From an uncultured Novosphingobium sp. (GTDB lineage: Bacteria; Pseudomonadota; Alphaproteobacteria; Sphingomonadales; Sphingomonadaceae), in assembly GCA_946886365.1 (NCBI GenBank), contig CAMPIM010000056.1:1-23647 (forward strand): a stretch of 23,647 nt of DNA, written 5' to 3'. Positions 1 to 8,939 of the stretch are shown here, piece after piece. Below the pieces are notes generated by a model, which worked only from the letters and a program-made list of their open reading frames with translations, was not told where the DNA came from and did not search any database. Positions within the stretch are counted from its first letter, which is position 1, and each line of letters begins with the position of its first letter. Position numbers and translations under genes: made by a program.

Positions 1-21
1 GGGTTGGGGTGGGGTTGTGCC

Positions 22-1506
<1,485 letters not shown>

Positions 1507-1519
1507 GCCATTTCTCGTG

Positions 1520-1930
1520 TCAGGCCAATTCTCGGGTCAAACTGGCGATCGTCACCCCGGCCAAGGCGGATCGTATCGCATTGTTCGCGACATTCATGTG
1601 CGGGCGTACGCGGCAGCCATGTTCCAGCGTGCAATCATGGGTGCCCTGTTCGGCGCAGGCGGTCATGGCGATCGGCCCTTCCACCGCTTCCACGACATCC
1701 ACCAAGGTGATTGCCGCCGCAGGTCGCGCGAGCCGCACGCCGCCGCCCGTTCCGCGACTCGATTCCAGCAGCCCCGCAGCCGAGAGACGGCTCACCAGCT
1801 TTTGCGCGGTGGGCAGCGGGATGCCGGTTTCGCTGGCAAGCGTGGTCGCATTCATCTTTGCCGCTCCGCAATGGCGCGCAGCGGCGGACATCAGCACCAC
1901 GGCATAATCTGCGAAACTCGAAAGTCTCAT
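1520..1930 (-). CDS. Rrf2/IscR-family Fe-S-responsive regulator of the suf operon
   Basis: This 136-residue protein begins [19 protein letters not shown], typical of Rrf2 proteins. A winged helix-turn-helix spans about residues 28-56 ([20 protein letters not shown]), followed by the wing GGGVRLARP and the family signature [12 protein letters not shown]. Three cysteines at about 92, 100 and 106 (C-X7-C-X5-C) resemble the cluster ligands of IscR, although IscR itself has C-X5-C-X5-C. The frame stays open upstream to 1993, but the conserved Rrf2 start is the ATG at 1930. It lies 13 nt upstream of sufB, so it probably senses Fe-S or iron status and controls its own operon, as SufR/IscR-type leaders of suf operons do. 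Whether it is best called IscR or SufR cannot be decided here. Confidence 0.92.
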   Translation of the reverse strand: MRLSSFADYAVVLMSAAARHCGAAKMNATTLASETGIPLPTAQKLVSRLSAAGLLESSRGTGGGVRLARPAAAITLVDVVEAVEGPIAMTACAEQGTHDCTLEHGCRVRPHMNVANNAIRSALAGVTIASLTRELA

Positions 1931-1964
1931 CGTTGGCAAGCGTCCCGGTTGCGAACCATTCTCA

Positions 1965-1987
1965 AATCGGATCGAATCAATCCGATT
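1965..1987. promoter_or_regulatory. Perfect 8-bp inverted repeat upstream of the suf operon, candidate operator
   Basis: The arms AATCGGAT and ATCCGATT are exact reverse complements separated by 7 nt. The site lies 34 nt upstream of the Rrf2 start codon, where an autoregulatory operator would sit. A shorter palindrome, GGTTGCGAACC, lies between it and the gene (1947-1957). That it binds the Rrf2 protein is inference; I do not recognise it as a named consensus. Confidence 0.45.
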
Positions 1988-2043
1988 GCGCATGTGGTCG
2001 CGCGGGCGCGTGGAATCAAGCCATTTCTATGAGTCCGCTCGTC

Positions 2044-2988
2044 TCAGCTGAAACGGTTCAGCACCGCCACGTCCGCACCCAGCGAGCGCCGCAGCAGGGT
2101 AAGCTGTGCCACGGCCGTCGGTTCGGTCTGCAACTGGTGCGGGGTCAAGCCGATGAAATGCTTGATCTCGCGGATGAAGTGCGACTGGTCGTAGAAGCGG
2201 CCATCCTCGCATAATTCCTGCCAGCTATGCTGGTCCAGCGCGATGCGCGCACTGCATCGCAGCGCCCGATATTTCCGCGCCAGCAGCTTGGGCGGGCAGC
2301 CATAATAGCGATTGGTCAGCCGGGCGAGTTGGCGCGGTGACAACCCCGTTCGCTCCACCAGCGCTTCAATTCGGGGCGATCCTTCCCCCATCAGCCATGC
2401 ATCTATGGATTCCAGCAATTGCCAGGTCGAAATGGGCAAGGGTTTCACCAATTGCCCCAGAACCGACCAGCAATGGGCAGCTATGGCCTCCGGGTCACGC
2501 ATGGTCGCCAGGCTGGCCCGAAGCGCGGCCATCGCTCCCTTTTTCTCAGAGGCCATGTCCCGTACACGATCGGCAAGCGCGTTGGCGTCGCCACCGTCCA
2601 GGCTGACCCACCCGGCCGGGAGCAACGACACGCCCACGACGCATGCGGGTCCATCCAGTTCAAACCGGGTCGCGCCGAGGGTCGGGCCTAGCAGGCATAT
2701 ATCCGGTGTGGCCTCCACCGTTCCATCATGGAAATGGTAGCTTCCTGTCCCTTGCACCATGAACCGCAACTGGGGAACGTCGGCACGTGTCACGTCCAGA
2801 TAGCGGTCAGCGCTTTCAGTAAAAAGGTAAACTGACCCGAAATACGCCCGCAGATGTTCGGGCGGCGCGAAATAGCTTAATCGAACCGGACCTTGAGCCG
2901 CTTCTACCATATAGGAAAGCGACGGGTCTCCGACCTTTTCCCTGCCATTTGGCACCCCCCCGGATGCACTGTCGCGATGCGGCCCCAT
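2044..2988 (-). CDS. AraC-family transcriptional regulator
   Basis: The last 110 or so residues form a double helix-turn-helix of the AraC/XylS type: the first helix pair is RIEALVERTGLSPRQLARLT, and the second carries the hallmark FYDQSHFIREIKHFIGLTPHQ. The N-terminal half (about 30-190) looks like a cupin-like sensor of the kind found in AraC proteins with an araC-type arabinose-binding/dimerisation domain, but its ligand cannot be told from sequence. The frame can begin at a GTG at 2994; I prefer the ATG at 2988, preceded by the G-rich stretch GGTGGGG, giving 314 residues. It stops 113 nt upstream of the Rrf2 gene on the same strand. Its target genes are unknown; a strong minus-strand terminator sits about 90 nt upstream of it. 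Confidence 0.9.
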   Translation of the reverse strand: MGPHRDSASGGVPNGREKVGDPSLSYMVEAAQGPVRLSYFAPPEHLRAYFGSVYLFTESADRYLDVTRADVPQLRFMVQGTGSYHFHDGTVEATPDICLLGPTLGATRFELDGPACVVGVSLLPAGWVSLDGGDANALADRVRDMASEKKGAMAALRASLATMRDPEAIAAHCWSVLGQLVKPLPISTWQLLESIDAWLMGEGSPRIEALVERTGLSPRQLARLTNRYYGCPPKLLARKYRALRCSARIALDQHSWQELCEDGRFYDQSHFIREIKHFIGLTPHQLQTEPTAVAQLTLLRRSLGADVAVLNRFS

Positions 2989-3075
2989 ATTCACCCCACC
3001 AGCGCACTATGATGCTTCTTCGCGCCCGCGCAAGAGCGATACTGAGGAAACCACCGATTTTTCCGAACGGCTTCG

Positions 3076-3111
3076 AAAAAAAATGGCCCGGCGGTTTTAC
3101 CCGCCGGGCCA
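3076..3111 (-). terminator. Strong Rho-independent terminator reading leftward
   Basis: The stem TGGCCCGGCGG (3084-3094) pairs perfectly over 11 bp with CCGCCGGGCCA (3101-3111) across a 6-nt loop. On the minus strand it is followed by eight T residues (the A run at 3076-3083). On the plus strand no T run follows, so it acts on leftward transcripts only. No recognised gene lies directly upstream of it on that strand. Confidence 0.85.
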
Positions 3112-3168
3112 GTAAAAGGTCTCGTCAGCCAAAGATGGCCAAGAGCCTTCGGGTCGCAGCACTTTCAT
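3097..3168 (-). other. Possible 23-codon leader or small ORF ending in the terminator loop
   Basis: A minus-strand frame starts with ATG at 3168 (MKVLRPEGSWPSL...) and ends ...FYWPGG, with its TAA stop in the loop of the terminator at 3076-3111. No Shine-Dalgarno is visible and the codons may be chance. The geometry (short ORF, stop inside a terminator, regulator gene about 90 nt further on) resembles a leader-peptide attenuator, which is inference only. It could equally be a non-coding small RNA. Confidence 0.2.
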
Positions 3169-3169
3169 A

Positions 3170-3184
3170 AGTCCGAATCGGACT
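3170..3184. promoter_or_regulatory. 15-bp palindrome next to the short ORF, candidate operator or hairpin
   Basis: AGTCCGAATCGGACT is a perfect 7-bp inverted repeat around one central base. It ends 1 nt before the ATG of the short minus-strand frame at 3168, and a further ATCGGAC half-site lies at 3200-3206. It could be a regulator binding site or an RNA hairpin; nothing in the sequence decides between them. Confidence 0.35.
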
Positions 3185-3330
3185 CGGTTGATTGGATGGA
3201 TCGGACATCTCGTGGGTTGAATCAGGACTAAAATGAATGATTTCGCAGCAGAATTTATTGTTGTGGGCCATCTGTTGCCCCTTTGCCACAGCGACTCGAC
3301 GCCGGCCTGCCGCAATGGCATAGGCGCCCC

Positions 3331-4401
3331 ATGTCCTATCGCCTTGTCCGCCCGCTTTTCTTCGCGCTCGATGCAGAACGCGCGCATCATTTTTCGGTCA
3401 TGCTGCTCCGCTTGATGCCCGTTTCCCCTCCACCCGCACCGGACGCCGCGCTGGCCCAGACGGTGGCGGGCATCCGCTTTCCTAATCCAGTCGGACTGGC
3501 TGCCGGCTATGACAAGGAAGGGCTGGTCGCGCACAAGATGCATGCGCTGGGCTTTGGGTTCACCGAACTCGGAACGCTCACCCCGATGCCGCAGGCGGGT
3601 AATCCCAAGCCTAGACTGTTCCGCCTGGTCGAGGATCGCGCCGTCATCAACCGCATGGGTTTCAACAATGGCGGCCTGGCGGCGGCGGCCGAGCGCGTCG
3701 CCAAGCGCCGCCGTCCTGCTGGCGATGGGCGTGCACCGATCGTCGGCATCAATATCGGCGCGAACAAGGACGCTACCGACCGCATCGCCGATTATGTCAC
3801 CGGCGTGACCTGCATGGCGCCGCTTGCCGATTATCTGACGGTCAACATCTCATCCCCCAACACGCCGGGACTGCGCGCCTTGCAGGACAGGGCAGCGCTG
3901 GACCAGTTGTTGGGCGCCGTCATGGCCGCGCGTGGCATGAACGGGGGCCGGGACGGAGGTCACCTGCCGCCCGTCTTCCTGAAGGTCGCGCCCGATCTGG
4001 AGCCTGCCGATGTCGAGGATATCGCCGCCGCTTGCCTGGACCATGGGGTGGACGCATTGATCGTGTCCAACACCACGATTTCGCGGCCCCCGCTCCGGTC
4101 GGTTCATGCCAATGAAAGTGGGGGATTGTCAGGCGCGCCGCTCACCGATCTGTCGCTTCAGCGGCTGCGCGATTTTCGCCAGATATTGGGCGCGCGCCTG
4201 CCCTTGATCGGCGTGGGCGGCATCGGCAATGCGGAACAGGCCTATGCCCGGCTCCGCGCGGGGGCGAGCCTGATCCAGCTTTACAGCGCGCTTGTTTATG
4301 AAGGGCCGTATCTCGCCCGGCGCATCAATGCGGGGCTGAAAAAGCTGATGGCACGGGATGGCTTCACGCATATCAGTGAGGTCATCGGCATCGACAGCTG
4401 A
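3331..4401 (+). CDS. pyrD: Dihydroorotate dehydrogenase (quinone), class 2
   Basis: PyrD oxidises dihydroorotate to orotate, the fourth step of pyrimidine synthesis, passing electrons through FMN to membrane quinone. The N-terminus MSYRLVRPLFFALDAERAHHF is the membrane-associating helix found only in class 2 enzymes. The motif VNISSPNTPGLRALQ places the class 2 catalytic Ser at residue 175. FMN and orotate motifs follow: FLKVAPDL, SNTTISRP, GGLSGAPL, and the phosphate-binding GVGGIGNAEQAYARLRAGASLIQLYSALVYEGP. The frame is open from 3283, but the family start matches the ATG at 3331, giving 356 residues. GGT begins 58 nt downstream on the same strand, so the two may be co-transcribed, although their functions are unrelated. 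Confidence 0.96.
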   Translation: MSYRLVRPLFFALDAERAHHFSVMLLRLMPVSPPPAPDAALAQTVAGIRFPNPVGLAAGYDKEGLVAHKMHALGFGFTELGTLTPMPQAGNPKPRLFRLVEDRAVINRMGFNNGGLAAAAERVAKRRRPAGDGRAPIVGINIGANKDATDRIADYVTGVTCMAPLADYLTVNISSPNTPGLRALQDRAALDQLLGAVMAARGMNGGRDGGHLPPVFLKVAPDLEPADVEDIAAACLDHGVDALIVSNTTISRPPLRSVHANESGGLSGAPLTDLSLQRLRDFRQILGARLPLIGVGGIGNAEQAYARLRAGASLIQLYSALVYEGPYLARRINAGLKKLMARDGFTHISEVIGIDS

Positions 4402-4459
4402 TCTCGATGGTTGATCTCAGGGGCTTGCGGCGGCCCGGTCGGACGATAGGGTGCGGGGC

Positions 4460-6160
4460 ATGACGCCTCGCCTCACTGGCCTGCTGGCCCCTGTTGCCCT
4501 CGCTTTCCTATATGCCGCCCCTGTCGCGGCGCGCGAGCCTGTCTCGCTCAATGCCACGGTTTCCGCCGCCGATCCGCGCGCGGCAGCGGCGGGGCAGGAG
4601 ATGCTTCGCCAGGGCGGCAGCGCGACCGACGCCGCGATCGCCATGATGCTCGCCCTTAACGTAGTCGAACCGCATAATAGCGGCATCGGCGGCGGCGGCT
4701 TCCTGATGCATCATGATGGCGAGACGGGGGTGCTGGAGTCGATCGACGGTCGCGAAACCGCGCCTGCGGCGGCTCGGCCCGACCGGTTCATCGGCGCAGA
4801 CGGTCAGCCCCTTGCCTTCCGATCGGCCTGGCCCGGCGGCTATTCCGTAGGCGTGCCCGGCAACCTCCGGCTCGCCTGGGAAGCGCATCGCAAATGGGGC
4901 AAGCTTCCATGGGCGGCGTTGTTTGCGCCTGCGATCCGCCTGGCCGAAGATGGCTTTGAGGTCCGTCAGAGGCTCGACACCGCGATGAAGGCGGTCGCCC
5001 CCATCTGGGCCGACTTTCCCGAGATTCAGAAGTTCTTCTGGATAGATGGCGCCCCCGCGCCCATCGGCACGACCCTTAAAAATCCTCCGCTCGCCGCCCT
5101 GTTTCGGCGGATTGCGGCGGAAGGGCCAGACGCCTTCTACAAGGGCGAGACCGCACGGGCGATTGCCAGCACAGTCACCAACGCGCCCAAAAATCCCGTG
5201 CCGATGACGGAGGCTGATATCGCCTCCTATCAGGTGAGGCCGCGCAAGCCGGTCTGCGGACCGTATCGCGGCTACAGCATCTGCGGCATGGGTCCGGTTT
5301 CGTCCGGCGGGATCACCGTTCTGCAAATCCTGGGGATGGTCGAACGCTTCCCACTGGCCCAATGGGGGAAGGATGATCCCCGTTCCTGGCATGTCATCGG
5401 TGAAGCCATGCGCCTCGCCTATGCCGATCGCGACACATGGCTGGGCGATCCCGAATTCGTGTCCGTGCCGATCGCGGGGCTAATCGACCCGGCCTATCTC
5501 AAGAAGCGATCAGCGCTCATCGCGCTGGGCCGTACCCTCAACGACTATCGTCCGGGCAGCCCGCCGGGTGCGGAGGCCCGGACTGCGGCGCTGCCCCAGC
5601 CGGAAAGCGGCACCAGTCATTTCGTGGCGATCGACCGCGACGGCGACATCGCCGCCTGGACGTCCACCATCGAAAGCTTCTTCGGCAGTCAGCTGATCGC
5701 CGATGGCGTCATCTTAAACAATGAACTGACCGATTTCAGCTTCACGCCCGAAAAGAACGGCGCGCCTGTCGCCAACCGGGTGGAGCCGGGCAAGCGGCCG
5801 CTGTCCTCCATGTCACCGACGATCGTCTATGACGGGAAAGGAACGCCGGTCTTCACCGTCGGCGCGGCGGGCGGGCGGACGATTATCATGCAGGTGACGA
5901 AGGCCCTGATCGCCCATTTCGACTGGGGCTTGTCCGCGCAGGATGCCATCGCGCTGGGCTTGGAGTTCTTCGACGCCAACGGTCTTGTGCTGGAGCAGGG
6001 GACGCCGCTCGAAGCGATGAAGGCGCCGCTCGAAGGCTGGGGCCACAAGGTCACGATCGCTCCGATGGGGTTGAAAGCAAATGCGGCGGAGCGCGCGCCC
6101 GACGGGCATTGGCGGGGCGCGGCCGATCCTAGAAGCCCCGGGGTTTCGCTTCAGGAATAA
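4460..6160 (+). CDS. ggt: Periplasmic gamma-glutamyltransferase
   Basis: GGT cleaves or transfers the gamma-glutamyl group of glutathione and related compounds in the periplasm. The 566-residue precursor starts with a signal peptide (MTPRLTGLLAPVALAFLYAA, likely cleaved near VAA-RE). Family motifs are in order: GQEMLRQGGSATDAAIAMMLALNVVEPHNSGIGGGGF near the N-terminus, then the self-processing site ESGTSHFVAIDRDGD. Thr385 there would become the N-terminal nucleophile of a small subunit of about 182 residues. SMSPTIVYD and GAAGGRTIIMQV follow in the small subunit; many GGTs have a GSPGGSRI-like loop at the latter position. A GTG at 4451 is also in frame; the ATG at 4460 gives the more natural signal peptide. 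A REP-like repeat follows the gene. Confidence 0.95.
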   Translation: MTPRLTGLLAPVALAFLYAAPVAAREPVSLNATVSAADPRAAAAGQEMLRQGGSATDAAIAMMLALNVVEPHNSGIGGGGFLMHHDGETGVLESIDGRETAPAAARPDRFIGADGQPLAFRSAWPGGYSVGVPGNLRLAWEAHRKWGKLPWAALFAPAIRLAEDGFEVRQRLDTAMKAVAPIWADFPEIQKFFWIDGAPAPIGTTLKNPPLAALFRRIAAEGPDAFYKGETARAIASTVTNAPKNPVPMTEADIASYQVRPRKPVCGPYRGYSICGMGPVSSGGITVLQILGMVERFPLAQWGKDDPRSWHVIGEAMRLAYADRDTWLGDPEFVSVPIAGLIDPAYLKKRSALIALGRTLNDYRPGSPPGAEARTAALPQPESGTSHFVAIDRDGDIAAWTSTIESFFGSQLIADGVILNNELTDFSFTPEKNGAPVANRVEPGKRPLSSMSPTIVYDGKGTPVFTVGAAGGRTIIMQVTKALIAHFDWGLSAQDAIALGLEFFDANGLVLEQGTPLEAMKAPLEGWGHKVTIAPMGLKANAAERAPDGHWRGAADPRSPGVSLQE

Positions 6161-6174
6161 CCGTCCACCTACCT

Positions 6175-6254
6175 CCCGTCATCCCAGCGAAAGCTGGAAT
6201 CTCAGGCCTATGAGCGCACCCGCACGAGATCCCAGCTTTCGCTGGGATGACGGG
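6175..6254. repeat. REP-like palindromic doublet, copy 1
   Basis: Two arms, 6175-6197 and 6232-6254, are perfect 23-bp inverted repeats. Each arm is itself a hairpin: CCAGC-GAAA-GCTGG in the left arm and its complement in the right. The element lies between the convergent ggt and lipoprotein genes, where it could also act as a transcript-end structure. A second copy lies between tolQ and tolR (12483-12565). This is a dispersed intergenic palindromic repeat; I do not assign it to a named family. Confidence 0.85.
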
Positions 6255-6272
6255 TGTTCGCGGCGGCGGCCC

Positions 6273-6767
6273 TCACTTCTTCAAATCCAGCCCCGCGACC
6301 TTAAACTCAAACGGGAAGGTCTTGTCCTTCGGTCCAACGACCAGATTGACCTTCATCATCTTCGTCCTCTTGATCGCCTGATCAGCCTTGGCGGCTGGCA
6401 GCACCTCTATCCCGTCCTTGTTTTCCGTCATCCGCCCGCGCCAGTCGTGGCTCTTGCCATCATCGGTCACCGCCGTGACGCGACAGTCGGACAGGTCGCA
6501 ACTAAAGGGCGCACCGACCAGCTTCACGGTAACGTCCGTACCGCCTTCCGGCATCGGCTGCACCAGCAGCACCGAAAATGTATCCTCCGCCGTCATCGTC
6601 TGCACGCTATTCGCGCTGCCGATATAAGCGACCTTGGGCTTGCCGCCCTCGCCTCCCTCATATTTCCACGTCTGACCGATCTGCTCGCGCTGGGTCGGCC
6701 CCTCCTTATCGCTGCCAGAACAGCCCGCCAGCAGGCTGATCGCCGCCAGCGCCAATAGGCTCCGCAT
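6273..6767 (-). CDS. Putative lipoprotein of unknown function
   Basis: The 164-residue product starts MRSLLALAAISLLAGC, a type II signal peptide with a lipobox (LLAGC, Cys16), so it should be lipid-anchored. Ser at +2 suggests the outer membrane by the E. coli rule. The mature part is rich in beta-strand-like patterns and has two further cysteines (SCDLSDC, about 91-95) that could form a disulfide or bind metal. The ATG at 6767 is preceded by GAGGAG at 7 nt; an in-frame TTG upstream is a poorer choice. I do not recognise the family. It is downstream of sufE on the same strand but 67 nt away and convergent with ggt. Confidence 0.8.
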   Translation of the reverse strand: MRSLLALAAISLLAGCSGSDKEGPTQREQIGQTWKYEGGEGGKPKVAYIGSANSVQTMTAEDTFSVLLVQPMPEGGTDVTVKLVGAPFSCDLSDCRVTAVTDDGKSHDWRGRMTENKDGIEVLPAAKADQAIKRTKMMKVNLVVGPKDKTFPFEFKVAGLDLKK

Positions 6768-6834
6768 CGCGCATCTCCTCAACTTCCGTTTCGATCACGC
6801 AAGGAGAACGCCCAGGCGCCCGCAGGTTTCCTAC

Positions 6835-7257
6835 TTAGCTGTATCGCTCCGCAGTCTGCCGAATGAGTGCAATCATGTTGGGGATGCCCTGTGTCCGGTT
6901 GGAGCTGAGCTGATTCTTGAGGTCGAACGGCGCCAGCGCGCCTTCGATGTCCGCAGCGCCAATCTCGGCGGGCGCCTGATCCTGCACGGTCAGCAGGACC
7001 AGCGCGATGATCCCCTTGGTGATCGCCGCATTGCTGTCCGCCAGGAAATGCAGCCGCCCATCGTCGCGCACCGTCGGATAAACCCAGACTGCCGCCGAAC
7101 AGCCCCGCACCAACGTGGCGTCGGTCTTGAGCGCGTCGGGCATCGCCTCCAGCGCGCGCCCAAGGTCGATCAGCAGCCGGTAACGGTCATCCGCGTCCAG
7201 AAATTCATATTCTTCCTGAAGATCGGCAAGGGCAGGCACATCGGTCATATCCCGCAT
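6835..7257 (-). CDS. sufE: SufE-family sulfur-acceptor protein
   Basis: SufE takes persulfide sulfur from the cysteine desulfurase SufS and hands it to SufB. The 140-residue protein has the SufE fold signature: LQEEYEFLDADDRYRLLIDLGR near the start, then LVRGCSAAVWV with the persulfide-carrying Cys at residue 53, and the C-terminal LSSNRTQGIPNMIALIR. GCS rather than the common GCQS is a small variation. An in-frame ATG three codons later (7248) is equally possible as start. It lies about 5.3 kb from sufB and directly downstream of the psp genes (35 nt after the 77-residue protein), so it may be transcribed with them. YgdK/CsdE-type function is an alternative within the same family. Confidence 0.92.
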   Translation of the reverse strand: MRDMTDVPALADLQEEYEFLDADDRYRLLIDLGRALEAMPDALKTDATLVRGCSAAVWVYPTVRDDGRLHFLADSNAAITKGIIALVLLTVQDQAPAEIGAADIEGALAPFDLKNQLSSNRTQGIPNMIALIRQTAERYS

Positions 7258-7292
7258 ATAGGCAGAAAAGCTGCCCGCGAAAGCCGCTTTCC

Positions 7293-7526
7293 TTACAGAT
7301 CGACGCCCGCCGCGATAGCCTCCAGCTTGCGGATGCGTTCCTTGAGGTCGGCGACCTCGATCCGCGCGCTGGCCGAAGGCGGCACAGCGTCAACGTCCGG
7401 CCGCGCCAGCTCCGCACGCTTCAGTGCCAGCCAGCCGTTCCAGCCGCGCAAAGTGGCCGCCGCGACGATCAACAGCGCGATAATGCAGCTCGCCGCGATG
7501 GTCAGCGTAAAAGCCAGCTCCTGCAT
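7293..7526 (-). CDS. Small one-TM protein at the end of the psp gene set
   Basis: This 77-residue protein has one N-terminal membrane segment (about residues 5-28, LAFTLTIAASCIIALLIVAA) and a C-terminal helix with heptad character (IEVADLKERIRKLEAIAAGV) that could form a short coiled coil. It starts 21 nt after pspC with a GGAGGA ribosome site and lies upstream of sufE. That layout, a membrane anchor with a coiled coil, resembles PspB/PspD-like accessory proteins, and its place in the operon suggests a role in the Psp response. I do not recognise it by sequence; the role is inferred from context only. Confidence 0.8.
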   Translation of the reverse strand: MQELAFTLTIAASCIIALLIVAAATLRGWNGWLALKRAELARPDVDAVPPSASARIEVADLKERIRKLEAIAAGVDL

Positions 7527-7547
7527 GCCGTCCTCCGAACGCCTTGC

Positions 7548-7928
7548 TCAACGCAGGCTGTCGATCTCGTCCGCCAGCCTCGTGTTGCGGCTGGTGTAGA
7601 ATGTCTCGATATCCGCCAGACGCCGGTCAATGTCGCGAAACTTCGATCGCACGTCCCGTGCCGACCGCGCCGGATTGGTCCGCACGCCCTGCCAGAATTT
7701 CTCGTCATCCCGGTCAGCATAGAGGCCCAGCGGCTTGTTCTCGGCAAAATAGGCCGCCGCGAAATAGGCGATCAGCGACCAGGGAAAGGCGCCCATCAGC
7801 GTCACCAGCACCGCGCCCACGCGGACCCATGTCACGTCGATGCCCGTATAGTCGGCGATGCCTGCGCACACGCCCATCCATTTGCCATTCTGCTTGTCGA
7901 GGTAGAATTTCGTACGGCGCGCGGCCAT
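7548..7928 (-). CDS. pspC: Phage shock protein C
   Basis: PspC is an inner-membrane protein that, with PspB, senses membrane stress and draws PspA away from PspF. The 126-residue protein has the PspC domain: FYLDKQNGKWMGVCAGIADYTGIDVTWVR, then a membrane segment VGAVLVTLMGAFPWSLIAYFAAAYF, and a charged C-terminal helix (VRSKFRDIDRRLADIETFY) likely to be coiled-coil. The open frame extends upstream across pspB, but the proper start is the ATG at 7928, 1 nt after the pspB stop, with AGGAGG ahead of it. The tight spacing indicates translational coupling. Confidence 0.94.
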   Translation of the reverse strand: MAARRTKFYLDKQNGKWMGVCAGIADYTGIDVTWVRVGAVLVTLMGAFPWSLIAYFAAAYFAENKPLGLYADRDDEKFWQGVRTNPARSARDVRSKFRDIDRRLADIETFYTSRNTRLADEIDSLR

Positions 7929-7929
7929 G

Positions 7930-8211
7930 TCAGTTCCTCCTGCCAATATCTTGGCGGTCGAGATCATAAGCGTCGTCGAGCGCGGAGCGCGACGGACGGA
8001 AATCGGGATTATCGGCGGCGACGATCCGCTCGACCGTTTGCAGCCGGTCTTCCAGCCGCCGCGCGAGCAGGTGCATTTCGTCCAGCAACCGCTCATCCTC
8101 ATCGGTGATCTTGGGCGCCTGCTTCCACTTGGTCGTATAGTGCAGGATCAGCCAGGGCATGCCGATGAACAGCATGCCGCAGATCATGATCGGTAAAAAC
8201 ACATCCTCCAT
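7930..8211 (-). CDS. pspB: Phage shock protein B
   Basis: PspB is a small inner-membrane partner of PspC. The 93-residue protein begins with one membrane segment (VFLPIMICGMLFIGMPWLILHY) followed by TTKWKQ and a coiled-coil stretch (LLDEMHLLARRLEDRLQTVERIV), the standard PspB layout. The C-terminal extension NPDFRPSRSALDDAYDLD is longer than in the roughly 75-residue E. coli protein. It sits 17 nt after pspA and its stop is 1 nt from the pspC start. Confidence 0.94.
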   Translation of the reverse strand: MEDVFLPIMICGMLFIGMPWLILHYTTKWKQAPKITDEDERLLDEMHLLARRLEDRLQTVERIVAADNPDFRPSRSALDDAYDLDRQDIGRRN

Positions 8212-8228
8212 GCGTCACGCTCGCCTGT

Positions 8229-8897
8229 TCAAGCTGTCCTGTTCATGCTGGCTTTCATCGCGGCGAGTTCGGCATCGACCTTCTCGGTCGACTGCAACTC
8301 GGCAATTTCCTCCTCCAGAGTCTTCTGACCCTGGCCGAGATTCAGCGCATCCGCACGCCCTTCGGCCATGTCTACCCGGCGCTCCAATATGTCGAAGCGG
8401 GCGAAGGCCTCATTCACCTTTTCCCCGGCATAGGCTTCGCGCATGCGCGCACGATTTTGCGCGCTTTCCATCCGCGTGACCAGACTGTTCTGCCGGGTCC
8501 GCGCCTCGCGCAGCTTCCCTTGCAGCTTGGCGATGTCCTCCTCCGAAGCCTTCAGTGCCTCGTCCAGCACCTCGATCTCATGGGAAAGCTTCTCCGCCAT
8601 GTCGGCCGCCTTCTGCTTTTCCACCAGCGCCGCCTTGGCCAGGTCCTCGCGATCCTTGCTCAGCGCCAGCTGCGCCTTCTCGGTCCAGCTGTCCTGCAAG
8701 CCTTGCAGCTTGCCGATATGGCGGCGCATCTCCTTCTGATCAGCAATGGTCCGCGCGGCGGACGCACGCACTTCGACCAGCGTTTCCTCCATTTCCAGGA
8801 TGATCATGCGGATCATCTTCGCGGGGTCTTCCGCCCGATCGAGAAGGTCGGTGACATTGGCGGCGATGATGTCGCGCGTGCGAGAAAAGATACCCAT
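8229..8897 (-). CDS. pspA: Phage shock protein A
   Basis: PspA binds and inhibits the activator PspF in unstressed cells and, under stress, forms oligomers on the inner membrane that limit proton leak (IM30/ESCRT-III family). The 222-residue sequence starts MGIFSRTRDIIAANVTDLLDRAEDPAKMIRMIILEMEE, the conserved amphipathic membrane-binding helix and first coiled-coil segment, and the rest is almost wholly helical with heptads. The frame is open to 9002, but the family start is the ATG at 8897. First gene of pspABC, divergent from pspF, behind a near-consensus sigma-54 promoter. Confidence 0.97.
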   Translation of the reverse strand: MGIFSRTRDIIAANVTDLLDRAEDPAKMIRMIILEMEETLVEVRASAARTIADQKEMRRHIGKLQGLQDSWTEKAQLALSKDREDLAKAALVEKQKAADMAEKLSHEIEVLDEALKASEEDIAKLQGKLREARTRQNSLVTRMESAQNRARMREAYAGEKVNEAFARFDILERRVDMAEGRADALNLGQGQKTLEEEIAELQSTEKVDAELAAMKASMNRTA

Positions 8898-8939
8898 CGG
8901 AACTACGATCCTTCGTTCAGCGGCCTTGCCCGCATTCTT

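Larger units (their letters stand above)
2989..3330. other. 342-nt intergenic region between the AraC regulator and pyrD
   Basis: No conventional gene is visible here. The region holds an intrinsic terminator pointing left (3076-3111), a 23-codon minus-strand frame that runs into it (3097-3168), and a 15-bp palindrome (3170-3184). It must also hold the promoter of pyrD; TAAAAT at 3229-3234 could be a -10 box but I found no matching -35. The stretch 3185-3330 shows no other structure I can support. Confidence 0.7.

Noticed and set aside
3217..3245. TTGAAT followed by candidate -10 hexamers as the pyrD promoter.
   Set aside because: No -10-like hexamer lies at 15-18 nt; the good -10-like TAAAAT at 3229 has no matching -35.
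3097..3543. A 148-codon minus-strand frame overlapping the 5' end of pyrD.
   Set aside because: Its upper part is antisense to pyrD coding sequence and looks random. Only its last 23 codons, outside pyrD, were kept as a low-confidence item.
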